Made by a program: the position numbers and the translations under genes. A DNA stretch of 64,000 bases from Massilia rubra (GTDB lineage Bacteria > Pseudomonadota > Gammaproteobacteria > Burkholderiales > Burkholderiaceae_D). The notes under the pieces were generated by a model. It was given only the letters and a program-made list of their open reading frames with translations. It made no database searches and had not been told where the DNA came from. Location: positions 1 through 64,000 of the forward strand of contig NZ_VUYU01000001.1 of assembly GCF_011682065.1 (NCBI RefSeq), in the 5' to 3' direction. Below are positions 8,301-17,841 of this stretch, in pieces. How positions within the stretch are numbered: the stretch's first letter is position 1; every line of letters begins with the position of its first letter.

Positions 8301-9680
8301 ATGCATATTCACATCCTCGGCATTTGCGGCACCTTCATGGGCGGCCTCGCGGTCCTGGCGAAAGAAGCCGGCCACAAGGTCACCGGCTGCGACGCCAACG
8401 TCTACCCGCCGATGAGCACCCAGCTCGAAGCCCAGGGCATCGAACTGATCCAGGGCTTCAGCCCGGACCAGATCAAGCTCAATCCCGATCTGTATGTGAT
8501 CGGCAATGTGGTGGCGCGCGGCAATCCGTTGGTCGAGGAAATCCTGAACCGCAGCCTGCCGTTCATGTCCGGTCCCCAGTGGATCGGCGAACACATCCTG
8601 CACGATAAATGGGTGCTGGCCGTGGCCGGTACGCACGGCAAGACCACCACCTCGGCCATGCTGGCCTGGATCCTGGAAGACGCCGGCTATTCGCCGGGCT
8701 TCCTGATCGGCGGCGTGCCGATGAATTTCGGCATTTCGGCGCGCCTGGCCGGCAGCGAGCCGTCCGGCTACTTCGTGATCGAAGCGGACGAATACGACAC
8801 CGCGTTTTTCGACAAGCGCAGCAAGTTCGTCCATTACCACGCGAAAACCGCCGTGATGAACAACCTCGAATACGATCATGCCGACATCTTCCCCGATATC
8901 GGCGCCATCGAGACCCAATTCCACCACCTGGTGCGCACCGTGCCCGGCGTTGGCCGCCTGATCGTGAACGGCGACGAGGCGTCCCTGGGCCGCGTGCTCA
9001 AGCGCGGCTGCTGGAGCGAGAAGGAAATGTTCGGCGCCAGCGACGGGGTCGACTGGACCATGACGGAACACGCCGGCGGCGACTTCGACGTGGTCTTCAA
9101 GGGCGCGGTCGTGGCGACCGTGGCCTGGGGCCTGACCGGCAAGCACAACCGCCTGAACGCGCTGGCGGCCATTGCCGCGGCGCGCCACGTGGGCGTGCCG
9201 GTGGCGCAGGCGGCCGCAGCGCTGGCCCGCTTCGAGAGCGTCAAGCGGCGCATGGAAGTGCGCGGCGTGGTGCGCAACATGACCGTGTATGACGATTTTG
9301 CCCATCATCCGACCGCGATCGCCACCACCGTCAACGGCCTGCGCCAGAAGATCGGCAGCGGCGACAAGGCCCAGGGCCGCATCCTGGCCGTGCTCGAGCC
9401 CCGCTCGAACACCATGAAGCTCGGCTCGATGAAAGACGCCTTGCCGGGCAGCCTGCGCGAAGCGGACCTGGTGTTCGGCTTCGGCAGCCAGCAAGCGCTG
9501 GGCTGGAGCCTGGCCGACGCCCTCGCTCCGCTGGGGGCGATCGCGCACAGCTTCGACCATCTCGATTTCCTGGTCAAGGCCGTGGTCGACGCGGCCCAGC
9601 CGGGCGACCATATCCTGGTCATGAGCAACGGCGGCTTTGGCGGCGTGCACCAGAAACTGCTCGAGGCGCTGGCCCAATGA
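8301..9680 (+). CDS. mpl: UDP-N-acetylmuramate:L-alanyl-gamma-D-glutamyl-meso-diaminopimelate ligase
   Basis: A murein-recycling enzyme that reattaches the L-Ala-gamma-D-Glu-mDAP tripeptide to UDP-MurNAc. It has 459 residues, the normal Mpl length, with the Mur-ligase three-domain layout. The N-terminal Rossmann start is MHIHILGICGTFMGGLA. The ATP loop is GTHGKTTTSAM near residue 113, then EADEYDTAFFDKRSKF typical of Mpl, NNLEYDHADIF, and a C-terminal domain with YDDFAHHPTAI and LEPRSNTMKLG. The ATG at 8301 is chosen because it precedes the Rossmann strand; the open frame upstream runs through a repeat element. The downstream esterase gene overlaps by four bases. Confidence 0.97.
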   Translation: MHIHILGICGTFMGGLAVLAKEAGHKVTGCDANVYPPMSTQLEAQGIELIQGFSPDQIKLNPDLYVIGNVVARGNPLVEEILNRSLPFMSGPQWIGEHILHDKWVLAVAGTHGKTTTSAMLAWILEDAGYSPGFLIGGVPMNFGISARLAGSEPSGYFVIEADEYDTAFFDKRSKFVHYHAKTAVMNNLEYDHADIFPDIGAIETQFHHLVRTVPGVGRLIVNGDEASLGRVLKRGCWSEKEMFGASDGVDWTMTEHAGGDFDVVFKGAVVATVAWGLTGKHNRLNALAAIAAARHVGVPVAQAAAALARFESVKRRMEVRGVVRNMTVYDDFAHHPTAIATTVNGLRQKIGSGDKAQGRILAVLEPRSNTMKLGSMKDALPGSLREADLVFGFGSQQALGWSLADALAPLGAIAHSFDHLDFLVKAVVDAAQPGDHILVMSNGGFGGVHQKLLEALAQ

Positions 9681-10264
9681 TTCTTTACCTGCACGGTTTC
9701 CGTTCCTCGCCCCGTTCGTACAAGGCGCGCGTGGTGGGGGAGAAAATGGCGGCGCTGGGGCGTGCGCTTGATCTGATCTGCCCGCAACTGCCGGCCTCGC
9801 CGAAAGAGGCGATGGCGCTGGCCCTGACCCTGGTCGAGCGTTACGATGGGGCCGACCTGGCGATCATCGGCTCCTCGCTGGGCGGTTACTACGCCACCTG
9901 GCTGGCCGAGCATCTGGGCTGCCGCGCGGCGCTGCTCAATCCGGCGGTGTACCCCCTGAAAGACCTCGGCAAGCATGTCGGCGTCACGACCGAGTATCAT
10001 TCCGACAAAGTTTTCGAATTCAAGCGCGAATATATCGAGGAACTGGGCGCGCTGGCCGTGCCCGCCATTACGCGTCCGGAGCGCTATTTCCTGTTAGCTG
10101 CGACCGGCGACGAAGTGCTCGACTACCGCGACATGACGGCGCACTACGCCGGCGCGCGCCAGCACGTGATCGATGGCAGCGACCACGCCATCGCCGAATT
10201 CGGGCACTACGTGGACGAAGTCCTGGCGTTTTGCCTGGACGGCGCCGCGAGCCCGGCGCGGTGA
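9677..10264 (+). CDS. YqiA/YcfP-type alpha/beta-hydrolase esterase
   Basis: A 195-residue single-domain serine esterase of the UPF0227/YqiA group. The start MILYLHGFRSSP gives the oxyanion-hole HG. The nucleophile elbow is GSSLGG near residue 75. The acid Asp is likely in TGDEVLDY and the catalytic His in GSDHAI near residue 175. The natural substrate is unknown; E. coli YqiA hydrolyses short acyl esters. It overlaps mpl by ATGA and ubiC by GTGA, so the three genes look translationally coupled. Confidence 0.9.
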   Translation: MILYLHGFRSSPRSYKARVVGEKMAALGRALDLICPQLPASPKEAMALALTLVERYDGADLAIIGSSLGGYYATWLAEHLGCRAALLNPAVYPLKDLGKHVGVTTEYHSDKVFEFKREYIEELGALAVPAITRPERYFLLAATGDEVLDYRDMTAHYAGARQHVIDGSDHAIAEFGHYVDEVLAFCLDGAASPAR

Positions 10265-10854
10265 GGTGCGCCTCGCTGCGCCAGGCCTTGTGGCACCGGC
10301 ATGTGAACCGGGTCAACGCGCCGCCGGCGCTGCGCGACTGGCTCACCAGCGGCGGTTCGCTGACGGCGCGCATGGTTGCACACAGCGCGGCGTTTCGGGT
10401 GCAGCGCCTGCACCAGCGGCGCGCCCCGTGCCTGGCTGACGAAGCCGGCGCGTTGGGCTTGCCGCGCCCGGTCCAGGTGCTGGAGCGCGAAGTGTTGCTG
10501 CGCTGCGACGACGCGCCGGTGGTGTTCGCGCACACGGTGGTGCCGTTGTCGGCCAACGCCAGCGACTGGCCGCTGTTCGGCGGACTGGGCGAACGCTCGC
10601 TCGGCAGCACCTTGTTTTACGACCCGCAAGTGGCGCGCGGCGAGCTGGAATTTGCGCGCATCCGCGCCGGCCATCCATTAATGGAACGCGCGCGCGCGGC
10701 GCTCGGCGTGGACGGCGACCCTGTTTTATATGCGCGGCGCTGCCTGTATCGCCGCCACCGGGGCATCTTGCTCGTGACCGAGGTGTTTCTGCCCCCGGTC
10801 CTGGCACTTGCCAGGCGCGACCTGACCCCCGCGCCAACGAACAATACCAAGTAA
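10261..10854 (+). CDS. ubiC: Chorismate lyase (ubiquinone synthesis)
   Basis: Splits chorismate to 4-hydroxybenzoate and pyruvate, the first committed step of ubiquinone synthesis. It has about 197 residues from the GTG at 10261, which overlaps the upstream stop (GTGA). Family features include the Leu-rich N-terminal helix with RDWL, REVLLRC, GERSLGSTLF and the C-terminal LYRRHRGILLVTEVFLP. The last about 15 residues (ALARRDLTPAPTNNTK) lie beyond the usual end and are encoded by what looks like a repeat sequence. An ATG 30 bases upstream (10231) is possible but overlaps the esterase more. Confidence 0.9.
   Translation: MRCASLRQALWHRHVNRVNAPPALRDWLTSGGSLTARMVAHSAAFRVQRLHQRRAPCLADEAGALGLPRPVQVLEREVLLRCDDAPVVFAHTVVPLSANASDWPLFGGLGERSLGSTLFYDPQVARGELEFARIRAGHPLMERARAALGVDGDPVLYARRCLYRRHRGILLVTEVFLPPVLALARRDLTPAPTNNTK
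10792..10830. repeat. Short repeat-like element overlapping the ubiC 3' end
   Basis: A hairpin cctggca-ct-tgccagg (10800-10815) is flanked by cccccggt and cctgaccccc, giving the GGGGTCAGG motif on the minus strand. The composition resembles the palindrome at 53-104 (GGGGTCTGACC). It reads through as the last codons of ubiC. Confidence 0.45.
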
Positions 10855-10896
10855 ACATAGTAAGTAAAAATATCAAAGCAAAGACAAAGCGTTCAC

Positions 10897-12945
10897 ATGA
10901 ATCTATTTTTTGAAGAATCCGGCGATTTCAAGGTCGGCACCGTGTTGTCGCAAGCGGGCGAAGCCTATCAAGTTGAAATGCCAAGCGGCAAGCGCACCAA
11001 GGTCAAGGTCAAGGACGTCCTGTTGCAGTACGAAAAGCCGTCCGCGGCCGACCTGCTGGAAGCGGCCAAGGCGGTTGCCGCCGACGTCGATTTCGAGTTC
11101 CTGTGGGAAGTCGCCGGCCAGGACGAGTTTGGATTCGCCGAGCTGGGCGCCGAGTATTTCGGCCATACCCCGCTGCCATCCGAAGCGGCCGGGCTGGTCC
11201 TGGCGCTGCACGGCGCGCCGATCTACTTCTATAAGAAGGGACGCGGGCGCTACAAGGCCGCGCCCGAAGCGTCGCTGCGCGCGGCCCAGGCCGGCATCGA
11301 GAAAAAGAAACAGCAGGGCCTGATCCAGGCCGGCTATGTGGACCAGCTCAAGGCCAACACGCTGCCCGAGTCCATGCGTCCGTTGGTGCAGCAACTGTTG
11401 TTCAAACCGGACAAGAACAGCATCGAATTCAAGGCGCTCGACGCCGCGTGCAACGAACTGCACACCACGCCGCAGCGCCTGATGCTGGCCGCCGGCGGCA
11501 TCGGCTCGCCCAGGGAATTGCACATGGCGCGCTTTTTGTTCGAGAACTTCCCGCGCGGCGCCGGTTTCCCGGCGGTGACGGTGCCGTCGATGCCGGCCAA
11601 TCTGCCGGTGGCGAACGTGGCCGCGTTCTCGATCGATGACGTGACCACCACCGAAATCGACGATGCTTTCTCTGTCGTCACCCTGGCCGACGGCATGCTG
11701 CAGGTCGGCATTCACATCGCCGCGCCAGGTCTGGGCATCCGCCCCGACGACGCGATCGACAAAATGGCGCGTGCGCGCATGTCCACCGTCTACATGCCGG
11801 GTGACAAAATCACCATGCTGCCGGACGAGCTGGTCGCCGCCTTCACCCTGGCCGAAGGCAAGACTTGCCCGGCGGTGTCGCTGTACGCCACCATCGACCC
11901 GGCCGACTGGAGCGTGAAGTCGACCGTCACCCGCGCCGAACTGGTGCCGATCAAGAGCAACCTGCGCAACAACGACCTGGACGACGTGGTCAGCGAAGAA
12001 GCCCTGGCCGCCGGCACGGGCGAGTATCCGCACAAGGCCGAGATGGCCGTGCTGTGGCAGTGGGCGCTCACCCTGGAAGCGGCGCGCATGGTCAAGCGCG
12101 AAGGTTTCGGCCTGAAACCGGAGCAAAACAACCGGGTCGATTTCAATTTCTATGTCGAAGACGACGTCGTGACGGTGCTGCGCCGCAAGCGTGGCGCGCC
12201 GCTCGACAAGATCGTGGCCGAGCTGATGATTTTTGCCAACAGCACCTGGGGCAAGCTGATGCACGACTCGGGCGTGCCGGGTATTTACCGTTCGCAAGGC
12301 GCCGGCAGCGGCGCCGGCTGGGCCGCCAAGATGCAGGTGCGCATGGTTACCCATGCCGCGCCGCACCAGGGCCTCGGCGTGGACCAGTACGCATGGAGCA
12401 CCTCGCCGCTGCGCCGGTATACCGACCTGGTCAACCAGTGGCAGATCCTGGCCTGCGCCGAGCACGGCGTCACGGCCCCGCTGGTGGCGCCGTTCAAGCC
12501 GCGCGACGCCAACCTGTTCGCCATCGTCTCGGCCTTCGACGCCGCGTATGCCGCCTACAACGACCATCAGCAGAATATGGAGCGCTACTGGTGCCTGCGC
12601 TGGCTCGGCCAGCAGGAGCAGCGCCAGGTCGAAGCGGTCGTGCTCAAGGATGAAGTGTTGCGCCTGGCCGACATTCCGCTGATCATTCGCCTGCCCGGCA
12701 TGCCGCAGGTGGCGCGCGGGGCGCAGGTCAAACTCGACATCCTGCGTTGGGACGAGCTCGATCTGACGATTGAAGCGCGCTTGCTCGAACTGCCTTCCAA
12801 CAACGAGATCGCGGCCGATGCGGACCTCGATTACGAGGAAGAAGAGGCGGCCGCGCCGGCCGACACCGGCGAAGCGGCCGCCACCGAAGCGGTGGAAGCC
12901 GAAGGTTCGGTGACGGTGGTGACCAGCGAACCGACAGCCGGCTGA
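10897..12945 (+). CDS. RNB-domain exoribonuclease (RNase II/R family)
   Basis: A 682-residue processive 3'-5' exoribonuclease. The N-terminus (MNLFFEESGDFKVGTVLS) is an unusual beta-rich segment rather than a classical cold-shock pair. A helical region follows to about residue 230. The RNB catalytic domain begins at SIDDVTTTEIDDAFSV near residue 246, which supplies the metal-binding acidic cluster; the second of the four acidic positions is Glu instead of the Asp of E. coli RNase II. The domain continues with STVYMPGDKITMLP and ends with TSPLRRYTDLVNQWQ near residue 505. The C-terminal tail is Glu/Ala-rich and low complexity. It is a housekeeping RNA-decay enzyme; whether it equals rnb or rnr cannot be settled here. 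Confidence 0.92.
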   Translation: MNLFFEESGDFKVGTVLSQAGEAYQVEMPSGKRTKVKVKDVLLQYEKPSAADLLEAAKAVAADVDFEFLWEVAGQDEFGFAELGAEYFGHTPLPSEAAGLVLALHGAPIYFYKKGRGRYKAAPEASLRAAQAGIEKKKQQGLIQAGYVDQLKANTLPESMRPLVQQLLFKPDKNSIEFKALDAACNELHTTPQRLMLAAGGIGSPRELHMARFLFENFPRGAGFPAVTVPSMPANLPVANVAAFSIDDVTTTEIDDAFSVVTLADGMLQVGIHIAAPGLGIRPDDAIDKMARARMSTVYMPGDKITMLPDELVAAFTLAEGKTCPAVSLYATIDPADWSVKSTVTRAELVPIKSNLRNNDLDDVVSEEALAAGTGEYPHKAEMAVLWQWALTLEAARMVKREGFGLKPEQNNRVDFNFYVEDDVVTVLRRKRGAPLDKIVAELMIFANSTWGKLMHDSGVPGIYRSQGAGSGAGWAAKMQVRMVTHAAPHQGLGVDQYAWSTSPLRRYTDLVNQWQILACAEHGVTAPLVAPFKPRDANLFAIVSAFDAAYAAYNDHQQNMERYWCLRWLGQQEQRQVEAVVLKDEVLRLADIPLIIRLPGMPQVARGAQVKLDILRWDELDLTIEARLLELPSNNEIAADADLDYEEEEAAAPADTGEAAATEAVEAEGSVTVVTSEPTAG

Positions 12946-13024
12946 GCTTGCCAGCATCGCCACGGCGGCCATTAGAATGTAGAATGGCCGTTCCCTGATT
13001 CAACAAAATTCTTCCCGGTATCGT

Positions 13025-13909
13025 GTGAAGCACTTGCAAAATATAAGCTCCCTGTCCATCGCCGTGGCCGTTTCGGTCGCGGTGCACGCGGCCCTGCTGG
13101 CGGTCCGTTTCGTCGCGCCCGAGGCATTCAACCTGACCCCGACCGATCCCGGCCTCGAAGTCATCCTGGTCAACGCCAAGCACGCCAATAAACCCTTGAA
13201 AGCGGACGCGCTGGCCCAGGCCAATCTCGATGGCGGCGGCAATGCCGAGGACGGCCGCGCCGCCTCGCCCCTGCCCGACATGCGCAAGGACGAGACCGGC
13301 GAAAGCGTCAAATCGACCCTGCGCCGCATCACTGAACTGGAGCAGATGCAGAAAAACCTGCTGACCAAGGCCAACGATTCGTCCTTGCACGCGTCGCCGG
13401 TGACGGACAAGGAAGCGCCCGATCCCGAGCGCGACGGCAACGACCTGATCGAAAGCACCAAGCCGCTCTCGCGCCAGAAGGCGGAGATTGCCCAGCGCAT
13501 CGAAGACCAGAACAAGCGTCCGCGCAAGACCTTCTTCACGCCGAGCACGCAGGAAGTCGGTTACGCCGTTTACTACAAATCGACGCAGAAGAAGATCGAA
13601 GACGTCGGTACGCTGAACTTTCCACAGAAAGACGGCAAGAAACTGTACGGCGAGCTGATCGTGTACATCCCGATCTTCCAGGACGGCACCATTTACACCA
13701 AGGAAGGCGGCGTGCGCATCGAAAAGAGTTCGGGCAATCCCGCGCTCGACAAGGCGGCGCTGGCCATCGTGCGCCGTGCCGCGCCGTTCAGCCACTTCCC
13801 GAAAAACATGCGTTCCAATGACCGCGATGACTTGTGGATCATGATCACGAGCTTCAAGTTCACCCGTGAAGACAAGCTCGAAGCCGAGCTGCGCGGCCAG
13901 TCCAAATGA
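13025..13909 (+). CDS. TonB-like energy-transducing protein
   Basis: A 294-residue inner-membrane protein. Residues about 10-30 are a single hydrophobic anchor ([16 protein letters not shown]). A charged linker with a coiled-coil-like stretch ([14 protein letters not shown]) follows, and the C-terminal about 100 residues match the TonB C-terminal domain ([43 protein letters not shown] shows the pattern). No exbB or exbD is nearby, so it may serve an envelope role rather than siderophore uptake. The start is GTG. A TAGAAT box at 12973-12978 is a possible -10. aroE starts inside its stop (ATGA). Confidence 0.85.
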   Translation: MKHLQNISSLSIAVAVSVAVHAALLAVRFVAPEAFNLTPTDPGLEVILVNAKHANKPLKADALAQANLDGGGNAEDGRAASPLPDMRKDETGESVKSTLRRITELEQMQKNLLTKANDSSLHASPVTDKEAPDPERDGNDLIESTKPLSRQKAEIAQRIEDQNKRPRKTFFTPSTQEVGYAVYYKSTQKKIEDVGTLNFPQKDGKKLYGELIVYIPIFQDGTIYTKEGGVRIEKSSGNPALDKAALAIVRRAAPFSHFPKNMRSNDRDDLWIMITSFKFTREDKLEAELRGQSK

Positions 13910-14733
13910 GCGAGCGTTACTGCGTCATCGGGAACCCGATTGCCCATAGCAAGTCGCCCGAGATCCACGCCGCCTTTGCCCTGCAGACCGGGCAAGAGAT
14001 GGTGTACGAACGCTGCCTGGCGCCGCTGGATGAATTCGACGCCACCGTGCGCGCCCTCATTGCCGCCGGCTACCAGGGCGCCAACGTCACCGTGCCGTTC
14101 AAACTGCAGGCCGCCGACCTGGCCGACCGCCTGACCGAACGCGCGCGCGCCGCCGGCGCCGTCAACACCCTGGTATTTAACAGCAGCGGCGGCATCATCG
14201 GCGACAACACCGACGGCGCCGGGCTGGTGGGCGACATCACCCGCAATGCCGGCGTCGAACTGGCAGGCAAGCGCGTGCTGCTGCTGGGCGCGGGCGGGGC
14301 CGCGCGCGGCGCCGTGCTGCCGCTGCTGGCCGCCTTGCCGGCTGAACTGACGATCGCCAACCGCACCCTGGCCACGGCCGACGCCCTGGTCGAGCGCTTC
14401 GCATCGCAGCTGGCCCAGGATCAGCGCCTGGCCGCCTGCGCCTTCGACGCCATTGGCGGCCCGTACGACGTCGTCGTCAACGCCACCTCGGCCAGCCTGC
14501 TTGATGCGATGCCGCCGGTGCCGGCCGGCGCCTTCGGTCCCGGCACCCTGGCGCTGGACATGATGTACGGCAAGGCTCCGACCCGCTTCATGGTCTTTGC
14601 CGCCGCCCAGGGGGCGCTCGCGCGCGACGGCCTCGGCATGCTGGTCGAGCAAGCGGCCGAAGCCTTTTTGCTGTGGCGTGGCGCGCGTCCCGACACCGCG
14701 GCCATCCTGGATCGCCTGCGCCTGGCGCTATGA
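13906..14733 (+). CDS. aroE: Shikimate dehydrogenase (NADP+)
   Basis: Reduces 3-dehydroshikimate to shikimate with NADPH. It has 275 residues, the normal length. The substrate-binding motif HSKSPEIH is near residue 15. The catalytic Lys is in NVTVPFK, with the pairing Asp in GDNTDGAG, and the NADP loop is [11 protein letters not shown] followed by NRTLATA. The C-terminal [11 protein letters not shown] helix is typical. It is coupled by ATGA overlaps to the TonB-like gene before it and to mtgA after it. Confidence 0.98.
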   Translation: MSERYCVIGNPIAHSKSPEIHAAFALQTGQEMVYERCLAPLDEFDATVRALIAAGYQGANVTVPFKLQAADLADRLTERARAAGAVNTLVFNSSGGIIGDNTDGAGLVGDITRNAGVELAGKRVLLLGAGGAARGAVLPLLAALPAELTIANRTLATADALVERFASQLAQDQRLAACAFDAIGGPYDVVVNATSASLLDAMPPVPAGAFGPGTLALDMMYGKAPTRFMVFAAAQGALARDGLGMLVEQAAEAFLLWRGARPDTAAILDRLRLAL

Positions 14734-15455
14734 GCAAGGCCGCCAAGCCAGCCAAGAATGGCGGCGCGCGCCGGCGCTGGATCAAGTGGCTGTTCCTCGG
14801 CCCGTTGCTGGTGTTCATCGCGGTCCAGCTGTATTTCTTCCTGATGGTGTGCTGGTACGCCCAGTTCAATCCGTCGAGCACGAACATGATGGACGACCAG
14901 CTGTCCCTGATGCGCGAAAAGAAACCCACGGCCGTGCTGCAGCATCAGTGGGTGCCGTACGAGCGCATATCCGACAACCTGAAACGGGCCGTGATCGCCT
15001 CGGAAGACGCCAATTTTTCCGAGCATGACGGGGTCGACTGGGAAGCGCTGCAAAAAGCCTACGAACGCAACAACCGGCGCCATAAGGTGGTCGGCGGCGG
15101 CTCCACCATCACCCAGCAACTGGCCAAGAACCTGTTCCTGACCGGCTCGCGCAGCTATCTGCGCAAGGGCCAGGAAATGATCATCGCCTTCATGCTCGAA
15201 ACGGTCATGAGCAAGCAGCGCATCCTGGAAATTTACCTGAACGTGGCCGAATTCGGACGCGGCATCTTCGGCGCCGAGGCGGCCGCGCGCTATTATTACC
15301 GCAGCACCGCGGCCAACCTCGGCGTGGCCCAAGCCGCCAAGCTGGCCGTGATGCTGCCCAATCCGCGGTATTACGACCGCAACCGCAGCTCGAGCTACCT
15401 GGCGCGCCGCACCACCCTCATCGTCAACCGTATGAGTTCGGCAGACTTGCCCTGA
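14730..15455 (+). CDS. mtgA: Monofunctional biosynthetic peptidoglycan transglycosylase
   Basis: A GT51 glycosyltransferase that polymerises lipid II into glycan strands at the outer face of the inner membrane. It has 241 residues from the ATG at 14730 that overlaps the aroE stop. The N-terminus is basic with one transmembrane segment ([20 protein letters not shown], residues 18-37). GT51 motifs include [15 protein letters not shown] with the catalytic Glu, [15 protein letters not shown], and [13 protein letters not shown] leading to [10 protein letters not shown]. There is no transpeptidase domain, which makes it MtgA rather than a class A PBP. Confidence 0.97.
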   Translation: MSKAAKPAKNGGARRRWIKWLFLGPLLVFIAVQLYFFLMVCWYAQFNPSSTNMMDDQLSLMREKKPTAVLQHQWVPYERISDNLKRAVIASEDANFSEHDGVDWEALQKAYERNNRRHKVVGGGSTITQQLAKNLFLTGSRSYLRKGQEMIIAFMLETVMSKQRILEIYLNVAEFGRGIFGAEAAARYYYRSTAANLGVAQAAKLAVMLPNPRYYDRNRSSSYLARRTTLIVNRMSSADLP

Positions 15456-15469
15456 TTGTTTACTGGAAT

Positions 15470-15898
15470 ATGTCCATGATTTCTCGTCACCAGCAAGGCG
15501 CCATTTCGCTGTTCTGGGTCGCCACCGGCTCGGTCGCCCTGGCGGCGCTCGCCATGGCCGCCTTGTTTTCCATGCGCTACGAGCGCAATCTGTTCGCCGA
15601 GGGCGCTGCCAAACTCGGCAAGACCGTTACCGCCAGTCCGGCCGGCAAGGTGATCGACTCGGCCAAGCAAGCCGTCAGCGAGGCGGCCGGCAATGGCGAT
15701 GGCCAGATGCGCAAGTGCGTCATCAACGGCAAGACCGTCATTTCCAATACCGATTGCACGCCTGACAACCGCACCAGCAAGGTCATCCAGATACACGACA
15801 CCAAGGGCTTCGAAGCGCCGAAAAAGCCGCCGGTGGAGAAGGCCGCGCCGGGCTCGAACCCGATGGTCGACAAAATGATCGAAAAACAGCTGCGCTGA
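15470..15898 (+). CDS. DUF4124-type membrane-anchored protein
   Basis: A 142-residue protein with one N-terminal hydrophobic segment (ISLFWVATGSVALAALAMAALF, residues 12-33), probably facing the periplasm. The middle contains the pair of cysteines RKCVINGKTVISNTDC, which fits the DUF4124 pattern of a small beta module with a likely disulfide. The C-terminus is Lys/Pro-rich. It follows mtgA by 14 bases and may be cotranscribed. The function is unknown. Confidence 0.8.
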   Translation: MSMISRHQQGAISLFWVATGSVALAALAMAALFSMRYERNLFAEGAAKLGKTVTASPAGKVIDSAKQAVSEAAGNGDGQMRKCVINGKTVISNTDCTPDNRTSKVIQIHDTKGFEAPKKPPVEKAAPGSNPMVDKMIEKQLR

Positions 15899-15979
15899 GC
15901 CAATTTAAGTGTTTCGGGGTGGCCGGCCTCAGGGCTAACAGGTACACTTGCGCTGTTTTGAATCCGGCCGAGAAAGCGC

Positions 15980-16945
15980 ATGATCAACGTATTTGTCCTA
16001 CAAAATGGCCGACTCAATCAGGTACCGATCGAGTCGCGGGCGGATCTCGAAAACGTGGACCCGGTCTGGGTCGACCTGACCGATCCGAACGATGACGAGC
16101 GGGCCTGGGTCAAGACCATTTACGGCGTGATTTTGCCGGGCGAAGACGAAGTCAAGGATATCGAAGCGTCGGCCCGCTATTACGAAGCGGAAAACGGCGA
16201 CTTGCATCTGCGCACCGACTTCCTGCTGGAAGAAGATGACGGCCCCTCGCGCGTGGTCACGGTCGCCTTCATTCTCGCGCGCAAAATGCTGTTTTCGGTA
16301 CACACCGACGACTTGCCGGTATTTCGCCTGGTGCGCATGCGCGCGCGCTCGCGGCCGGGCTCGATTGCCGATTACATGGACGTGCTGCTCGACCTGTACG
16401 CCACCGACGCCGAGTATTCGGCCGATGCGCTCGAAGGGATTTACCAGCACCTGGAAGAAGTCAGCGGGCTGGTGCTGCAAAAAGAATTCACCGATAAAGA
16501 CGCGGCCGACGCGCTGAACGCGATCGCGCGCGAGGAAGACTTGAACGGACGGATCCGGCGCAACATGATGGATACACGGCGCGCGGTGAGCTTTTTGATG
16601 CGCGGGCGCTTGCTCAACGCCGAGCAGTTCGAAGAAGCGCGCCAGATCCTGCGCGACATCGAATCGCTGGACGGCCACACATCGTTCCTGTTCGACAAAA
16701 TCAACTTCCTGATGGACGCCACGGTCGGTTTCATCAACATTAACCAGAACAAGATCATCAAGATTTTCTCGGTGGCCTCGGTGGCGTTCTTGCCGCCGAC
16801 CCTGATCGCCAGTATTTACGGCATGAACTTCAAGGCCTTCCCGGAGCTGGAGTGGCAGTACGGCTACCCGCTGGCCCTGACCCTGATGGTGGTGTCGATG
16901 ATTACGCCGGTGTGGGTGTTCTTGCGCAGAGGATGGTTGAAGTAA
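15980..16945 (+). CDS. corA: CorA-type magnesium/cobalt transporter
   Basis: A 321-residue pentameric divalent-cation channel. The cytoplasmic N-terminal domain carries the acidic WVDLTDPNDDE region, followed by the long stalk helix. The C-terminus has two transmembrane helices (IFSVASVAFLPPTLIASI and YPLALTLMVVSMITPVWVFL) joined by the selectivity-filter signature YGMNF. The family usually has GMNF/GMNV followed by MPE; here it is FPELEW. The C-terminal Lys/Arg end is typical. It has its own 80-base upstream gap. Confidence 0.96.
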   Translation: MINVFVLQNGRLNQVPIESRADLENVDPVWVDLTDPNDDERAWVKTIYGVILPGEDEVKDIEASARYYEAENGDLHLRTDFLLEEDDGPSRVVTVAFILARKMLFSVHTDDLPVFRLVRMRARSRPGSIADYMDVLLDLYATDAEYSADALEGIYQHLEEVSGLVLQKEFTDKDAADALNAIAREEDLNGRIRRNMMDTRRAVSFLMRGRLLNAEQFEEARQILRDIESLDGHTSFLFDKINFLMDATVGFININQNKIIKIFSVASVAFLPPTLIASIYGMNFKAFPELEWQYGYPLALTLMVVSMITPVWVFLRRGWLK

Positions 16946-17332
16946 AGTCCTTTGGTTCCGTGTCTTCCCTGGCATGTTGATCGACGTCAGTCCTGGCGTG
17001 ATCGGGTCTGAACGCGGCCATTGGCAAGCTTAGACTGGGCTTGACCTCAATCAAGCCGGATCGACGATCATGCCTTCGCTGCCTGCTCCCCCATTTACTG
17101 CCCGATCCCTCCGCAGTGGCGATGCTGGGCTTGCGTCGCCTGCACCCGCCTACTAAGATGAAGTATCGGTGGAGTCAACCGTGATGATTCTTGAGGCGTG
17201 CCCTCCGACCAATGACAAAGGCGCTGTCGCAACGACGCGAATGTGTGCTGCCATTTCGCACTTTTTCCGGATGCGATGCTACCGATCTTCGGCCCCGTCA
17301 CGGCAAAACTGCCCGAGACGGGAAGATGGAAA
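16946..17332. other. Intergenic stretch without a recognisable gene
   Basis: 387 bases between corA and the next small gene. I see no terminator, tRNA or intact coding region. The composition is less GC-rich than its neighbours and short in-frame stretches occur on both strands, so a decayed gene is possible but not demonstrable. Confidence 0.5.
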
Positions 17333-17806
17333 ATGAAACAGCACTTTACCTTTGACTGGGGGCGCACTGGTGGCCCAGGCATCCTGCTGGCAAGCGGATT
17401 GAAAGGCTATGCCACTAACCGGCGTGATGTTGGAGGGATAACGACGTTCTGGTGCTTCCTCGGTAACGGTTCGACCTGGCGGCTTGAATGCGTCATGAAC
17501 GATCTGGGCGACTGGGAAGAGGTCGGCTCACTGGTTTTCTGGGATGCCAGCGAAGAGATGACGCTGCCGGAAATGCTCCCTCTTCCGCCGCAATGGGCGC
17601 AGATCGAGAGCATTGACAAGCTGGTGGTCCAGGTTGACGAGTTCTGCGCGGATAGTGGACTGGTGCTGACTAATCGCGCCGGCGATGAGCTTACTATCGT
17701 ATGCGGCGCGAACGTCTGTGCGATGGCGGTGAGGGCGCCGTTTTTTGAGGGAGAATTTTTCCCTGAGTTTGCGATGGAACGTTATCAACGCGTGCCGATG
17801 ATGTAA
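17333..17806 (+). CDS. Uncharacterised small protein
   Basis: 157 residues from the ATG at 17333, which has a GGAAG-type ribosome site 10 bases upstream. Longer in-frame starts exist at 17276 and 17243. No family is recognised. The sequence is acidic, rich in Trp and aromatic residues (FDWGRTGGPG, WCFLGNGSTWRLE, GDWEEVGSLVFWD), with no signal peptide or membrane segment, so it is likely a compact cytoplasmic beta-rich protein. Together with the next gene it interrupts the spacing between corA and hemL. Small acidic orphan proteins of this kind are sometimes immunity proteins, but no toxin is nearby. Confidence 0.55.
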   Translation: MKQHFTFDWGRTGGPGILLASGLKGYATNRRDVGGITTFWCFLGNGSTWRLECVMNDLGDWEEVGSLVFWDASEEMTLPEMLPLPPQWAQIESIDKLVVQVDEFCADSGLVLTNRAGDELTIVCGANVCAMAVRAPFFEGEFFPEFAMERYQRVPMM

Positions 17807-17841
17807 ATCTTCACCCGGCACCTCGTCATGAGGACATTGCC

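Noticed and set aside
17095-17382. 95-codon minus-strand frame after corA
   Set aside because: No ribosome site, no family, and it overlaps the start of a better plus-strand gene.
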